DNA from: SLFH01 sp050486265
GTDB lineage: Bacteria; Planctomycetota; Phycisphaerae; Phycisphaerales; UBA1924
Reading direction: 5' to 3'
NCBI GenBank assembly: GCA_050486265.1
Contig: JBJHCY010000001.1
Location: forward strand, 1 to 64,000
DNA length: 64,000 nucleotides
The notes below the pieces were generated by a model, which saw nothing but the letters and a program-made list of their open reading frames with translations, ran no database searches and was not told the origin of the DNA. Made by a program: the position numbers and the translations under genes. Position 1 is the stretch's first letter. Each line of letters starts with the position of its first letter. Shown in pieces: positions 39,816-48,485 of this stretch.

Positions 39816-41315
39816 TCAGGCCTCCGATCCCGATTCCTCTCGCGCTCGGCCCAGCGCTTCCTTGGCCCGCGACAACGCCTCTTTCACACGCTCCGGCGAA
39901 CTCCCCCCCAGCGCCACGCGCCGGCCCACCGACGCCTCCAGCGTCAGCCTCGGACGCACCGCCTCCAGCTTCCCTTCCAGCGCCGGGCAGATGCGCACAA
40001 GCTCGGCGTCGCCCAGCTCCTCGAGCGCCACACCGCGATCGATCGCCGCACGCACCGCACGCCCGACCTGCTCGTGCGCCTCACGGAACGCCACGCCCAG
40101 CGACACAAGCTCATCGGCAAGATCCGTCGCGTTGGAGTAGCCCTGCGCCGCCGCAGTTCGGCAGCGATCCTCCACGAACGACACGCCGTCGAGCACCCGC
40201 GACGCCACACGCAGCACCAGCGAAAGCTCGTCGAGCGTTTCGAACACTGCCCGCTTGTCTTCCTGCAGATCCTTGTTGTACGCCAGCGGCAAGCCCTTCA
40301 GCACCGCCGCGAAGCCCGCCTGACGCCCGATCAAGAGCCCCGCCTTCGCCCGCATCAGCTCCAGCGCATCGGGGTTCTTCTTCTGCGGCATCAGGCTCGA
40401 CCCGCTCGTCATCGAGTCGGTCAGCGTCACAAACCCGAACTCCCCCGAGCAGAACGAGATCAGCTCCTCGGCCAGCTTGGAGAGATGGATCGCGCACGCC
40501 GCGGACGCGTTGATCGTTTCGAGCACAAAGTCCCGGTCCGCCACGGCATCGAGACTGTTCAGGCACGGGCCGTCGAAGCCGAGCTCGGCCGCCAGCGCCT
40601 CGCGGTCGATCGCAAAGCCCGTCCCCGCCAGCGCCCCGCAGCCCAGCGGGCACCAGTTCGCCCTCGCCCGGGCGTCGGCGAGGCGTTCGGCGTCGCGTTC
40701 GAGCATCTCGAAGTACGCCAGCGCCCAGTGCGCCGCCAGCACGGGCTGCGCCCGCTGCAGGTGCGTGTAGCCGGGCAGGATCACCGTCTCGTGGCGCTCC
40801 CCCAAAGCGATCAGCGACGCCTGCGCCGCGCGGACCTCGGCGATCCGGCCGTCGATCGCCCCGCGGACCCACAGGCGAAGATCGGTCGCCACCTGATCGT
40901 TGCGGCTGCGCCCCGTGTGGAGCTTCTTGCCCAAGGGGCCGGCGACCGCCGTCAGCCGCTGCTCGACCCAGGTGTGCACATCCTCCGCGCCGGACTCAAC
41001 CGGCGGGGCCCTCAGCGAACGGGCCTCATCGAGCACCATCGCCAGCCCCTCCCGCACGCGATGTCCCTCGTCGGCGGTGAGGATCCCCGCCTTCTCGATC
41101 GCGCGCGACCACGCGAACGACCCGGCGATGTCTTCCTCAACCAGGCGCCAGTCCACCGGCAGCGAGTCGTTGACGGCCCGGAAGAGCGGGTCCGGCCCGC
41201 CCTCGAACCGCCCGCCCCACATCGCCCCGCCTCCCGCGGCGTCGGAAGTGGGGGGGGTGGGGGGCTGCGAGCCCTCGGCGCCGCCTTCAGGTGGTTGTCC
41301 GCCCGGAGCGCCCAT
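39816..41315 (-). CDS. argH: Argininosuccinate lyase
   Basis: Cleaves argininosuccinate to arginine and fumarate. The 499-residue product carries the superfamily signature GSSLMPQKKNPDALELMR (about 316-333), GRSRNDQVATDLRLW near 138 and LPGYTHLQRAQPV near 185. The first ~31 residues are Gly/Pro-rich and not conserved. The family normally begins at MWGGRFEGG (residue 32), so translation may start there. The upstream ATG is kept because it overlaps the argG stop (TGATG). Its C-terminal ~30 residues are Arg/Lys/Glu-rich. Confidence 0.95.
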   Translation of the reverse strand: MGAPGGQPPEGGAEGSQPPTPPTSDAAGGGAMWGGRFEGGPDPLFRAVNDSLPVDWRLVEEDIAGSFAWSRAIEKAGILTADEGHRVREGLAMVLDEARSLRAPPVESGAEDVHTWVEQRLTAVAGPLGKKLHTGRSRNDQVATDLRLWVRGAIDGRIAEVRAAQASLIALGERHETVILPGYTHLQRAQPVLAAHWALAYFEMLERDAERLADARARANWCPLGCGALAGTGFAIDREALAAELGFDGPCLNSLDAVADRDFVLETINASAACAIHLSKLAEELISFCSGEFGFVTLTDSMTSGSSLMPQKKNPDALELMRAKAGLLIGRQAGFAAVLKGLPLAYNKDLQEDKRAVFETLDELSLVLRVASRVLDGVSFVEDRCRTAAAQGYSNATDLADELVSLGVAFREAHEQVGRAVRAAIDRGVALEELGDAELVRICPALEGKLEAVRPRLTLEASVGRRVALGGSSPERVKEALSRAKEALGRAREESGSEA

Positions 41316-42553
41316 CAGAGGTTGATCCCCGGCTTGTCGAGCTTCTCGGCCTTCTGCTGCGCGTACGCGCGGATCCGCTCGGGCAGCGACAGCAGCCGGA
41401 TGAACCCCTCCGCGTGCGACTGGTCGTACACCTCGTCGGGGCCGAAGGTCGCGTAGTCCTCGCTGTACAGCGCGTGCGGGCTCCTGCGCCGGATCGGCGT
41501 CGCGTGCCCCTTGAACAGACGCACCACAACCTCGCCAGTGAGCGGCTCGGCCAGCGTCTCGGACTGGGCCATCAGCGCAGCACGCAGCGGCGTGAACCAG
41601 CGACCCTCGTACACCAGCCTCGCAAACTCCAGCGCCGAACGCTCCTTGGCCCTGAACGCCTCGCGGTCGAGCACCATCTCTTCCAGCGACGAGAGCGCCT
41701 CTTTGATCACCGTGCCGCCCGGCGTCTCGTAGAGACCCCGCGACTTCATGCCCACCACGCGGTTCTCGATGATGTCAACGCGCCCGACCCCGTGCGGGCC
41801 GGCCAGCGCGTTGAGCTTCTCGACGAGTTTTTCGCCGGGCATCCGCTCGCCGTCGAGGGCGACGGGGCGCCCGTGCTCGAACGACAGGCTGACATCCAGA
41901 GGCTCGTCGGGCGTCTCGGCGATCGGCGAGGTCAGCATCCACGCGTCCTCGGGCGGCGCGTTCCACGGGTCCTCAATCGCCCCGCCCTCGTGGCTGATGT
42001 GCCACAGGTTCCGGTCGCGGCTGTAGATCTTCTCCGCCGACGCCGTCACCGGGATCCCGCGCTCACGCACATACTCAAGCAGGTCCTCGCGGCTCTTGAA
42101 CTTCCAATTCTTCTGGCGCCACGGCGCGATTACCTCGAGATCCGGCGCCAGGGCGCTGAAGCACGAATCGAAACGCACCTGGTCGTTGCCCTTGCCCGTG
42201 CACCCGTGGGCGACCGCGTCGCACCCGTGCTTGCGGGCCGCCTCGACCTGCGCCTTGGCGATCACCGGACGCGCCATCGCCGTGCCGAGCAGGTACCGCC
42301 CCTCGTACACCGCCCCGGCGATCAGCGTCGGGAAGACATACTCCTCGATGAACTCGCGCTTCAGGTCGGCGACCTCGCAGGCGACGGCGCCGCTCTTGAG
42401 CGCCTTCTCCTCGATGCCCACAAGCTCCTCGTCCCCCTGCCCCACATCGGCGACGAAGGCGACCACCTCGCAGTCGTAGGTCTCCCTCAGCCAGGTCAGG
42501 ATCGCGGAGGTGTCAAGCCCGCCCGAATACGCCAAAGCAACGCGGTTCGCCAT
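41315..42553 (-). CDS. argG: Argininosuccinate synthase
   Basis: Condenses citrulline and aspartate with ATP. The 412-residue protein begins MANRVALAYSGGLDTSAIL, the PP-loop ATP motif, which fixes the start at 42553. Other family blocks are VAFVADVGQGDEEL, EGRYLLGTAMARP, GCTGKGNDQVRFD and DRNLWHISHEGGAIEDPW. The length is normal. It starts 2 bp after argF and overlaps argH at a TGATG junction. Confidence 0.97.
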   Translation of the reverse strand: MANRVALAYSGGLDTSAILTWLRETYDCEVVAFVADVGQGDEELVGIEEKALKSGAVACEVADLKREFIEEYVFPTLIAGAVYEGRYLLGTAMARPVIAKAQVEAARKHGCDAVAHGCTGKGNDQVRFDSCFSALAPDLEVIAPWRQKNWKFKSREDLLEYVRERGIPVTASAEKIYSRDRNLWHISHEGGAIEDPWNAPPEDAWMLTSPIAETPDEPLDVSLSFEHGRPVALDGERMPGEKLVEKLNALAGPHGVGRVDIIENRVVGMKSRGLYETPGGTVIKEALSSLEEMVLDREAFRAKERSALEFARLVYEGRWFTPLRAALMAQSETLAEPLTGEVVVRLFKGHATPIRRRSPHALYSEDYATFGPDEVYDQSHAEGFIRLLSLPERIRAYAQQKAEKLDKPGINL

Positions 42554-42555
42554 GG

Positions 42556-43500
42556 TCAGTCGCTCTCTCCCAACAAGTTCAGCAGCAGCGCGTTCTGCGC
42601 GTGCATGCGGTTTTCGGCCTGGTCGTACACGACCGATCGAGCGCTGTCGATCACGCTGTCGGTCACCTCGACCCCTCGCTTGGCGGGCAGGCAGTGCATG
42701 AACAGGGCGTCCGGGCCCGCCGTCGCCATCAGCGCATTGTTCACCTGATACGCGCGGAACGCTTCGAGCCTCTTGCCAGCCTCGTCGGCCTGCCCCATCG
42801 AGACCCACGCGTCGGTATACACCGCGTCGCTCCCCGCAAGCGCCCCGATGTCGTTCGTGATGCGCAGCGATGCCCCGCTCGCCCCGGCCCGCTCCCCCGA
42901 GACCCGGGCCATCTCCGGCGTCGGCTCGTACCCCGGCGGCGTCACCACCACCAGATGCACCCCCATAATCGAGCTCGCCAGCATCAGCGAATGACAGACA
43001 TTGTTCCCGTCGCCGACATACGCCAGCTTCTTCCCCTCAAGCGAGCCCAGCCGCTCGCGCAGCGTCAGCATGTCCGCCAACGCCTGGCACGGGTGGCTCA
43101 GCTCGCTCAGCGCGTTGACCACCGGCTTGGACGAATACTCCGCCAGTTCCTCCAGCGTGCCGTGCTCGAACACGCGGGCGATCACCACATCGCTCCAGCG
43201 TTCCAGGTTCTTGGCGTAGTCCCTGATCGCCTCGCGCTCGCCGATCAGGCTGTGGATGTGTTCCAGATAGACCGCGTGCCCGCCCAGGCGGGCGAAGCCG
43301 ACCTCGAAGCTCACCCGCGTCCGCAGCGAGGGCTTCTCGAACAGCAGCACACCGACCTTGCCCACGAGCGCCGAGCGGTACGAGGCCGGCTCGGCCTTGA
43401 TCGCCGAGGCCAGATCGAGCACGCCCGCGATCTCCTCCCGCGTCCAAGCCGCGAGCGTCAGCAGATCACGGCCCAATAGCGACGGCGTCAGCCCGCTCAC
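42556..43500 (-). CDS. argF: Ornithine carbamoyltransferase
   Basis: A 314-residue enzyme transferring carbamoyl phosphate to ornithine. The carbamoyl-phosphate loop reads FEKPSLRTRVSFEVGF, the S-L-R-T-R form seen in many ArgF proteins in place of S-T-R-T-R. ALSELSHPCQALADMLTL and the ornithine-side MHCLPAKRGVEVTDSV are present, as is YTDAWVSMGQ. It overlaps the end of argB by 4 bp. Confidence 0.95.
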   Translation of the reverse strand: MSGLTPSLLGRDLLTLAAWTREEIAGVLDLASAIKAEPASYRSALVGKVGVLLFEKPSLRTRVSFEVGFARLGGHAVYLEHIHSLIGEREAIRDYAKNLERWSDVVIARVFEHGTLEELAEYSSKPVVNALSELSHPCQALADMLTLRERLGSLEGKKLAYVGDGNNVCHSLMLASSIMGVHLVVVTPPGYEPTPEMARVSGERAGASGASLRITNDIGALAGSDAVYTDAWVSMGQADEAGKRLEAFRAYQVNNALMATAGPDALFMHCLPAKRGVEVTDSVIDSARSVVYDQAENRMHAQNALLLNLLGESD

Positions 43501-44393
43501 GATCCCACCTCCGACTTCTTCACCCCAGCGCCCGGCGCCCCGCGCCCCGGGCCCCGATCCACAACCCTCGTCCCAACCCGCTCCCCCGAGGCCAGCCCCT
43601 CAAGCGCCCCCGGATCATCGAACGACGCGATCAGCACCGGCACGCCCAGATCCCGCGCCGTCTCCAGCGCCCCGCGCACCTTCGGCACCATGCCACCCTC
43701 GATCACCCCGGCCCGGATCAGCCGCTCGATCTCCGCCCCGTCAAGCTCGCCGAGCGTCGTCCCCGCCTCGCCCCGCACGCCCGGCACATCGGTGAGGAAG
43801 ACCACGCCCGTCGCCCCCGCGACCCGCGCCACGCCCGACGCCGCGTCGTCGGCGTTGATGTTGACAAGCTCCCCGTCCGGAGCCGCTCCGATCGAGCTGA
43901 ACACCGGCAGGTACCCCGCCCCCAGCAGCGTCCCGATCAGCGAGCCCTCGCCGCCCGGCCCTTCGCCCGAAACGATCTCGCCCACCCGCCCCGCGTCGGG
44001 CCCGTACTTCGTTGTCACCTCGCAGCGGAGCGCCCCGCCCGAAGAGAGCATCAGCCCGACCGCCGGCACACCCGCCGCGACCATCGCGCCGACCAGCCCC
44101 GCGTTAACCTTGCCCGCCAGCACGCCGGCGATCTCGCGCATCTGCTCTGGGGGCGTCAGCCGGATGCCGTCGCGCTTGACCGTCGGCATGCCGAGGCGCT
44201 CAAGATGGCGCGCGATCGCCTCGCCCCCGCCGTGCACCACGATCACGCCCGAGCCGTCACGCCGGGCAGTCAGCGCCAAGTGCAGCGACCCCAGCGCGCG
44301 CCAGAGCTCGGCGCGTGCCTCGGGCCGCTCGACCCCGAGCCCGCCGAGCTTCACCACCAGCACTACTCCGGGCCGTCCGCGGCGCTCGCCCAT
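43497..44393 (-). CDS. argB: Acetylglutamate kinase
   Basis: Phosphorylates N-acetylglutamate. The 298-residue product has VLVVKLGGLGVERPEA (phosphate loop), VIVVHGGGEAIARHLERLG, KVNAGLVGAMVAAGVPAVGL, LVNINADDAASGVARVAGA and FLTDVPGV, in family order. The ATG at 44393 overlaps the argC stop (TGATG), which selects it over a start 18 codons upstream. The C-terminal ~20 residues are Gly/Pro/Arg-rich and look like a non-conserved extension. An N-terminal arginine-sensing helix, as in feedback-sensitive forms, is not evident. Confidence 0.95.
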   Translation of the reverse strand: MGERRGRPGVVLVVKLGGLGVERPEARAELWRALGSLHLALTARRDGSGVIVVHGGGEAIARHLERLGMPTVKRDGIRLTPPEQMREIAGVLAGKVNAGLVGAMVAAGVPAVGLMLSSGGALRCEVTTKYGPDAGRVGEIVSGEGPGGEGSLIGTLLGAGYLPVFSSIGAAPDGELVNINADDAASGVARVAGATGVVFLTDVPGVRGEAGTTLGELDGAEIERLIRAGVIEGGMVPKVRGALETARDLGVPVLIASFDDPGALEGLASGERVGTRVVDRGPGRGAPGAGVKKSEVGS

Positions 44394-45412
44394 CAGAGCA
44401 CCTCCAGACCGTGCGTTTCCGGAAGCCCGAACGACACATTCATGCACTGCACCGCCTGCCCCGCGGCGCCCTTCACCAGGTTGTCGATCGCGCTGGACAC
44501 CACCAGGTGCCCTTCGCCGTCGTCGACAAGCCCGATATCGCAGCAGTTCGTCCCGCGTACATCAACAGTCTTGGGCCAGCGCCCCTCGGGCAGCAGACGC
44601 ACGAACCGTTCCGCCCCGTACCTATCTTGGTAAAGCCCGCGCACCCGTGCCGCGTCCCACCCCTCGGCGAGCTCGGCATGGATCGTGCTCACGATCCCAC
44701 GGTCCAGCGGCGCAAGGTGGGGGGTGAACCGCACCGCAACACCGGCGTGATGCCCGATCTCCGGCTGGTGCCGGTGGCGCAGCGCCCCGTACGACTCCAG
44801 CCCGACCTCGCAGAAGAGATTGCCAAGCTTCGGGCTCCGCCCCGCCCCGCTGACCCCGCTGATCGAGCTGACCACCGGCTTCGTCCCCGCCTTGAGCGCC
44901 CCGGCCTCGACCAGCGGCCGCAACGGCAGAATCGCCGAGGTCGGGTAGCACCCCGGCACCGCCACCAGCGCCGCCCCCTTCAGCCGCTCGCGCGCCAGCT
45001 CCACCAGCCCGTACACCGCGCCGTCGAGGAGCTCTGGGTGCGCGTGCTCGAACCCGTAGTGCTTCGGGTACAGCCCCGCGTCCGGAAGCCGGTACGCCGC
45101 GGAAAGGTCAAACACCCGAATCCCGCGATCCAACAGCGCCTTGGCCAGCTCCACGCTCGCCTCGTGCGGCGTCGCCAGAAACGCCGCCTCTGGCCCCAAC
45201 GCCGCGATCGCGTCGGGCGCCGCGGGCTCCACAGGCAAGTCGAGTCGCTCGCGGAAGCGCCCGAACAGCTCGCCCATCGTCGACGCGTCATCGGCCCGAC
45301 GCGCCGAGCCGAACAGACCGACCACCGACGCGCCCGGGTGATGCATCAGCAGGCGGCAGACCTCCGCGCCGGTGTACCCGGCGGCTCCGATGACCACGCA
45401 GCGCAGCGTCAC
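44393..45412 (-). CDS. argC: N-acetyl-gamma-glutamyl-phosphate reductase
   Basis: A 339-residue NADPH-dependent reductase. CVVIGAAGYTGAEVCRLLMHH is the Rossmann start, FLATPHEAS follows, and VAVPGCYPTSAILPL holds the catalytic Cys (about residue 150). SGVSGAGRSPKLGNLF and RGTNCCDIGLVDD are typical later blocks. The gene overlaps argR by 4 bp and argB by 3 bp, consistent with translational coupling through the whole operon. Confidence 0.96.
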   Translation of the reverse strand: MTLRCVVIGAAGYTGAEVCRLLMHHPGASVVGLFGSARRADDASTMGELFGRFRERLDLPVEPAAPDAIAALGPEAAFLATPHEASVELAKALLDRGIRVFDLSAAYRLPDAGLYPKHYGFEHAHPELLDGAVYGLVELARERLKGAALVAVPGCYPTSAILPLRPLVEAGALKAGTKPVVSSISGVSGAGRSPKLGNLFCEVGLESYGALRHRHQPEIGHHAGVAVRFTPHLAPLDRGIVSTIHAELAEGWDAARVRGLYQDRYGAERFVRLLPEGRWPKTVDVRGTNCCDIGLVDDGEGHLVVSSAIDNLVKGAAGQAVQCMNVSFGLPETHGLEVL

Positions 45413-45939
45413 GCCTCGTGCTCCTCCTGCCGAAGCTCGCGGATGTCCTCGTCGCCGTTCTCCGTCTCGACCGGCGGCCCACCGTCGGGCCCGGCCATCT
45501 CAGAGAGCACCCGAAGCCGGTCGCGCAGGCACATCGCAGAGCTCTGGTCACGCATCGCGATGAAGATCGTGTCGTCGCCCGCAAGCGTGCCGAACACCCC
45601 GTCCAGCGGCGTCCGGTCCAGCTCCAGCCCGACAATCTGCGCATGCCCCGGGCCCGTCCGCAGGATCACCAGAGTCCCCGCACACTCGATCCGCGTCACG
45701 AACCCCTTCAGCACACTCCTCAGCATCGGCCGGTCGTTGAACGCCTTCGGCGCATGCTCCGGCAGGCGATACCCCATCGGCCCCTTAAACACCCCGAGCG
45801 TCCGCAGATCACGCGACAGCGTCGGCTGGGTCACCAGCAACCCACGCTCGGCGAGCATCTCCTGCAACTGCTCCTGATTGCTGACGATCCCACTCCCCAC
45901 GAGCTCAAGGATCACGCTGTGTCTTGCAGCTCTTGTCAT
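45409..45939 (-). CDS. argR: Arginine repressor
   Basis: A 176-residue ArgR/AhrC family regulator that binds DNA with arginine as co-repressor. The N-terminal winged helix contains SNQEQLQEMLAERGLLVTQP and TLSRDLRTLGVFK (recognition helix, about 40-52). The C-terminal oligomerisation/arginine-binding domain has LRTGPGHAQIVGLELDR and VFGTLAGDDTIFIAMRD, including the conserved G-D-D-T. The C-terminus extends ~25 residues past the usual end in a Glu-rich tail. As first gene of the operon, behind its own ARG box, it should be autoregulated and should shut off arginine synthesis when arginine is plentiful. Confidence 0.95.
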   Translation of the reverse strand: MTRAARHSVILELVGSGIVSNQEQLQEMLAERGLLVTQPTLSRDLRTLGVFKGPMGYRLPEHAPKAFNDRPMLRSVLKGFVTRIECAGTLVILRTGPGHAQIVGLELDRTPLDGVFGTLAGDDTIFIAMRDQSSAMCLRDRLRVLSEMAGPDGGPPVETENGDEDIRELRQEEHEA

Positions 45940-45976
45940 GATGCAAGATCATTCATGCCGTGCATAATATTGTCAA
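45940..45976 (-). promoter_or_regulatory. Arginine operon promoter overlapping an ARG box
   Basis: On the minus strand TTGACA (45976-45971) and AATGAT (45953-45948) are spaced 17 bp. The argR ATG begins only 8 nt after the -10, so the transcript would be leaderless or nearly so. CATGAATGATCTTGCATC (45957-45940) matches the AhrC/ArgR box pattern CATGAAT-N5-TGCA and covers the -10, so repressor binding would block the polymerase. Confidence 0.75.
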
Positions 45977-46123
45977 CCCCGACACTTATTGGACTACAAC
46001 CGATCGTCGTATCTGCTCGCAGCGCGGCAGGCAACCCCGCGCCCCGGTCCGGGAATTCTCAACCCAGAACGCGGGACCCTCCGATCTTCCACCGTGGATT
46101 CGTGCGCCCGGAGGAGTTCTGTC

Positions 46124-46969
46124 ATGGCATCCAACACCGCCCAACCGACCGTCGGCCTGCTGCTGCTGGCCGCCCTAATCGTCGCCGCCCTCGGCACCCG
46201 CCCAACAAGCGATCAAGCCTCCGAGTCCATCGGGAAGGCCGAAGGCCCGAACGCGGACCGCCCCGACCCTCGCACCCTTCGCGACCTGGCCGGTCTCTCG
46301 GTCGGGCTCGACGCGCTGCGCGAATTCGGCGCGATGATCGAGGCAACCCCGTCCGTCGTCGCCGTCGCCAATCGCTCGGCAGAGCAAGGCGTCGCCGCCC
46401 TGGAGCGAGCGGCCGACGCGTGGCGTCAGTCCTCCTCTCTGGTGATGGCCTCCATGCCCCAACCCCAGCCACAACCCCAGACCGCCCCTGTGACGGGCAT
46501 CCAGTCCGAGACCGTTGCCGTCGAGGCATCGCCCGAATCCGTATCCAGCATCGCTTCCCGGCTCGGGCTGCTGCGTCCGGAGGTCTTGGCGGCTTGGAGC
46601 GACGCGATCACCGGGGCCCTCGGGCGAAGCCGCGAAGCCGCGGTCGAGTCGCTCGCAGCACTCCACGCCTCGCTCGGCGACCACGCGTCATCAATAGGCG
46701 AGCGGCTCGCCGTACTCGCAGAGGCCCGTGCGCCTGTTTCGTCGGGGCTGAGGTTGTTCGCCTCGGCGGGCTCGGCGGAGCGGCCAGCGCCTGTCGCGCC
46801 GCCGAACATCTTGCTCAGCCCCGAGCCGGCGTTGCCCGCCTCGCCGACCGGCCACGGCGGGTGGTGGTCGCCCTTGGGCTCCGACCTGCCCGGCTTCGAG
46901 ACTGGATGGTACGACCAGCTCACCGACTCGATGCTGCCCCACGACTACGACATCCCGCACGCCCGCTGA
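46124..46969 (+). CDS. Membrane-anchored or secreted protein of unknown function
   Basis: A 281-residue protein with a hydrophobic segment at about 8-24 (PTVGLLLLAALIVAALG). A mostly helical Ala/Glu/Ser-rich region follows, with a Pro/Gln linker (PQPQPQPQ, about 112). The tail has GGWWSPLGSDLPGFETGWYD and ends in DIPHAR. No catalytic motif or known domain is recognisable. GGAG lies 8 nt before the ATG. It is divergent from argR across a ~180-bp gap and convergent with the next gene. Confidence 0.65.
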   Translation: MASNTAQPTVGLLLLAALIVAALGTRPTSDQASESIGKAEGPNADRPDPRTLRDLAGLSVGLDALREFGAMIEATPSVVAVANRSAEQGVAALERAADAWRQSSSLVMASMPQPQPQPQTAPVTGIQSETVAVEASPESVSSIASRLGLLRPEVLAAWSDAITGALGRSREAAVESLAALHASLGDHASSIGERLAVLAEARAPVSSGLRLFASAGSAERPAPVAPPNILLSPEPALPASPTGHGGWWSPLGSDLPGFETGWYDQLTDSMLPHDYDIPHAR

Positions 46970-47016
46970 CGGCCTCTACGAGCCGCAGAACGCATTGCTC
47001 GGCATCGCACGCGCCG

Positions 47017-47057
47017 CAAAAACGACAACCGGGCGTCCCTGCTTTCTGGTCGCCCGG
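47017..47057 (-). terminator. Terminator of the 47123-47629 gene
   Basis: Minus-strand stem CCGGGCG/CGCCCGG (47057-47051 with 47035-47029) with a 15-nt loop, followed shortly by TTTTT. Confidence 0.7.
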
Positions 47058-47122
47058 CGTCGATCGCCGCTGCCTCATCCCGGGTGGCCGCGTTCCCTGC
47101 GTCCCAGTGGTCTATCGGGAAG

Positions 47123-47629
47123 CTAGTTCGAGATCTCCGCGAGCATGGCGTTGAGCGTCTGGGCGAGGGCGTCTCGCTGGTCAAGCGTCAGCACCCCGGG
47201 ATCATCGCTCAGCAGCTCCAACGCTCCGACAAGATCGATCGACAGTTCGTCCAATTCCGCCGGTGTCAAGTCCTGCTTGATGCCGTAGACGGCGTACTCG
47301 TATTGGAGTTGCTCGGACTCTTCGACCACATCCTCGGTCGTAGCCCCGGAACCGGCGGTCATCGCGATCGTCGCGCTGGTGCTCTGGGCTGCGAGCCTTG
47401 CGCGGATCAGCTTGAGAAGCTCGATCAACTGGTCACGCCAGATCTGGTGGTCGTCGACCGGTTCGTGCGGATTATCGGACTGGAAAGGGGCGTCCAGCGT
47501 CTGCACATCCAACGATCGGCTCTCACCGGGACTGTTGAACGCCACAGCGCCGGTCGCTGCCGACGAAAATCCGAAAAATACGGTCGCGATGATCGCAATA
47601 GATTTGGTACAGTGTGCGCGTAACGCCAT
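47123..47629 (-). CDS. Small secreted protein of unknown function
   Basis: A 168-residue protein with a clear signal peptide: a hydrophobic SIAIIATVFFGFSSAATGAV and a likely cleavage near AVA-FN (about residue 30). The mature part is acidic and helical, with IWRDQLIELLKLIRARLAAQ and a C-terminal LTLDQRDALAQTLNAMLAE. There are no cysteines after the signal peptide and no recognisable domain. GGGAGG sits 6 nt before the ATG. It is divergent from the sigma factor gene, sharing a ~170-bp intergenic region. Confidence 0.68.
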   Translation of the reverse strand: MALRAHCTKSIAIIATVFFGFSSAATGAVAFNSPGESRSLDVQTLDAPFQSDNPHEPVDDHQIWRDQLIELLKLIRARLAAQSTSATIAMTAGSGATTEDVVEESEQLQYEYAVYGIKQDLTPAELDELSIDLVGALELLSDDPGVLTLDQRDALAQTLNAMLAEISN

Positions 47630-47736
47630 GGCAACCTCCCTGCGGTTCGGGGGGCGTCCCTTTTACGACGGTGTGTCACTCTGAGAGGGGCGCGCCGGAG
47701 GGCGGTTGTGACAGGACATTGAAGTTTTTTTTGCCC

Positions 47737-47761
47737 ATTCCGGAGCCTGGCTCTCCGGAAT
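47737..47761. repeat. Inverted repeat upstream of the sigma factor gene
   Basis: ATTCCGGAG and CTCCGGAAT form a perfect 9-bp inverted repeat with a 7-bp centre, 38 bp before the sigma gene. A T8 tract precedes it on the + strand, the wrong side for a terminator of either flanking gene. It may be an operator or leader hairpin. Confidence 0.45.
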
Positions 47762-47798
47762 CAATCGAACGAGACTCCGACGCAGCGAGAGCGGCCCG

Positions 47799-48485
47799 AT
47801 GATCGCGACACCACGCCTGATCTTCGACGAGGACGACGAGCGTTCCGGCGGGAGCGCCGAAAACGCGCTCCAGCCGCCGACCGCGGTCGCGCACGCCTCC
47901 CCGATGGCGCCCAAGGACCTCGAGAGCGTGCTCGCTCGCGTCCGGGCGGGCGATCGGGAAGCTGCGGCCGACCTGATGCAGCGCTACGGCCCGATCCTGC
48001 GTCGGCGTTTCCGCCATAAGCTCGGTCGTTCGCTCAGGCGTCTGTTCGACTCCCAAGAACTCAGCTCGACGGTCGCCAGGCGTTTCGATCAGTTTGTCCG
48101 CTCGGGCAAGGTCCGTGCCGAAACGCCCGGCCAGCTCGTCGCGCTGCTCGAGCAGATCGCCAACAACGCGCTGGCACGCAAGATCCGTGTCATGGACCAC
48201 CTCAAGCGGGTCGAGTCGGCCGAAGACTCGCCGCTGGCGGCGGCGCTGCTCGACCGACTTCGCGCAGCCGATCAGCAGGGGCCGGAAGAGGCCGAACTCG
48301 AGATCGACCGCCTCCTCCGGTCGCTGGAGTCGCCCGAGGACCGCGAGATGCTCTCCCTCTGGCTCGGGGGCGCGAGCCACGGCGTGATCGCGGCCCACCT
48401 GGAGATCTCGCCCGACGCCGCCCGCAAGCGTTGGGAGCGGCTCCGCCGGCGGATGCGAGAACTGGTCGAGGAGGCCGCGCGATGA
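47799..48485 (+). CDS. ECF-like sigma factor of the kinase-linked planctomycete type
   Basis: A 228-residue protein with two sigma regions. The region-2-like part has LESVLARVRAGDREAAADLM and an LGRSLRRLFDSQELSSTVARRFDQF stretch (read in two parts). The region-4-like helix-turn-helix is EMLSLWLGGASHGVIAAHLE followed by ISPDAARKRWERLRRRM. This form, with D-S-Q-E/D-(L/I) in region 2, is found in the expanded ECF sigma sets of planctomycetes, often beside Ser/Thr kinase genes as here. The first ~35 residues are non-conserved; a start at MAPKDL (residue 36) is possible. It overlaps the kinase gene by 4 bp. No anti-sigma factor is seen. Confidence 0.82.
   Translation: MIATPRLIFDEDDERSGGSAENALQPPTAVAHASPMAPKDLESVLARVRAGDREAAADLMQRYGPILRRRFRHKLGRSLRRLFDSQELSSTVARRFDQFVRSGKVRAETPGQLVALLEQIANNALARKIRVMDHLKRVESAEDSPLAAALLDRLRAADQQGPEEAELEIDRLLRSLESPEDREMLSLWLGGASHGVIAAHLEISPDAARKRWERLRRRMRELVEEAAR

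Noticed and set aside
43510..43560. Third copy of the TIR repeat in the argB 3' end
   Set aside because: Only short CAGCGCCC/GCGCCCC strings are shared, and the CGAGGCTGGGTTCAG core is absent.
47737..47761. Rho-independent terminator
   Set aside because: The T8 tract lies before the stem on the + strand and would be A8 after it on the minus strand, so it serves neither direction.
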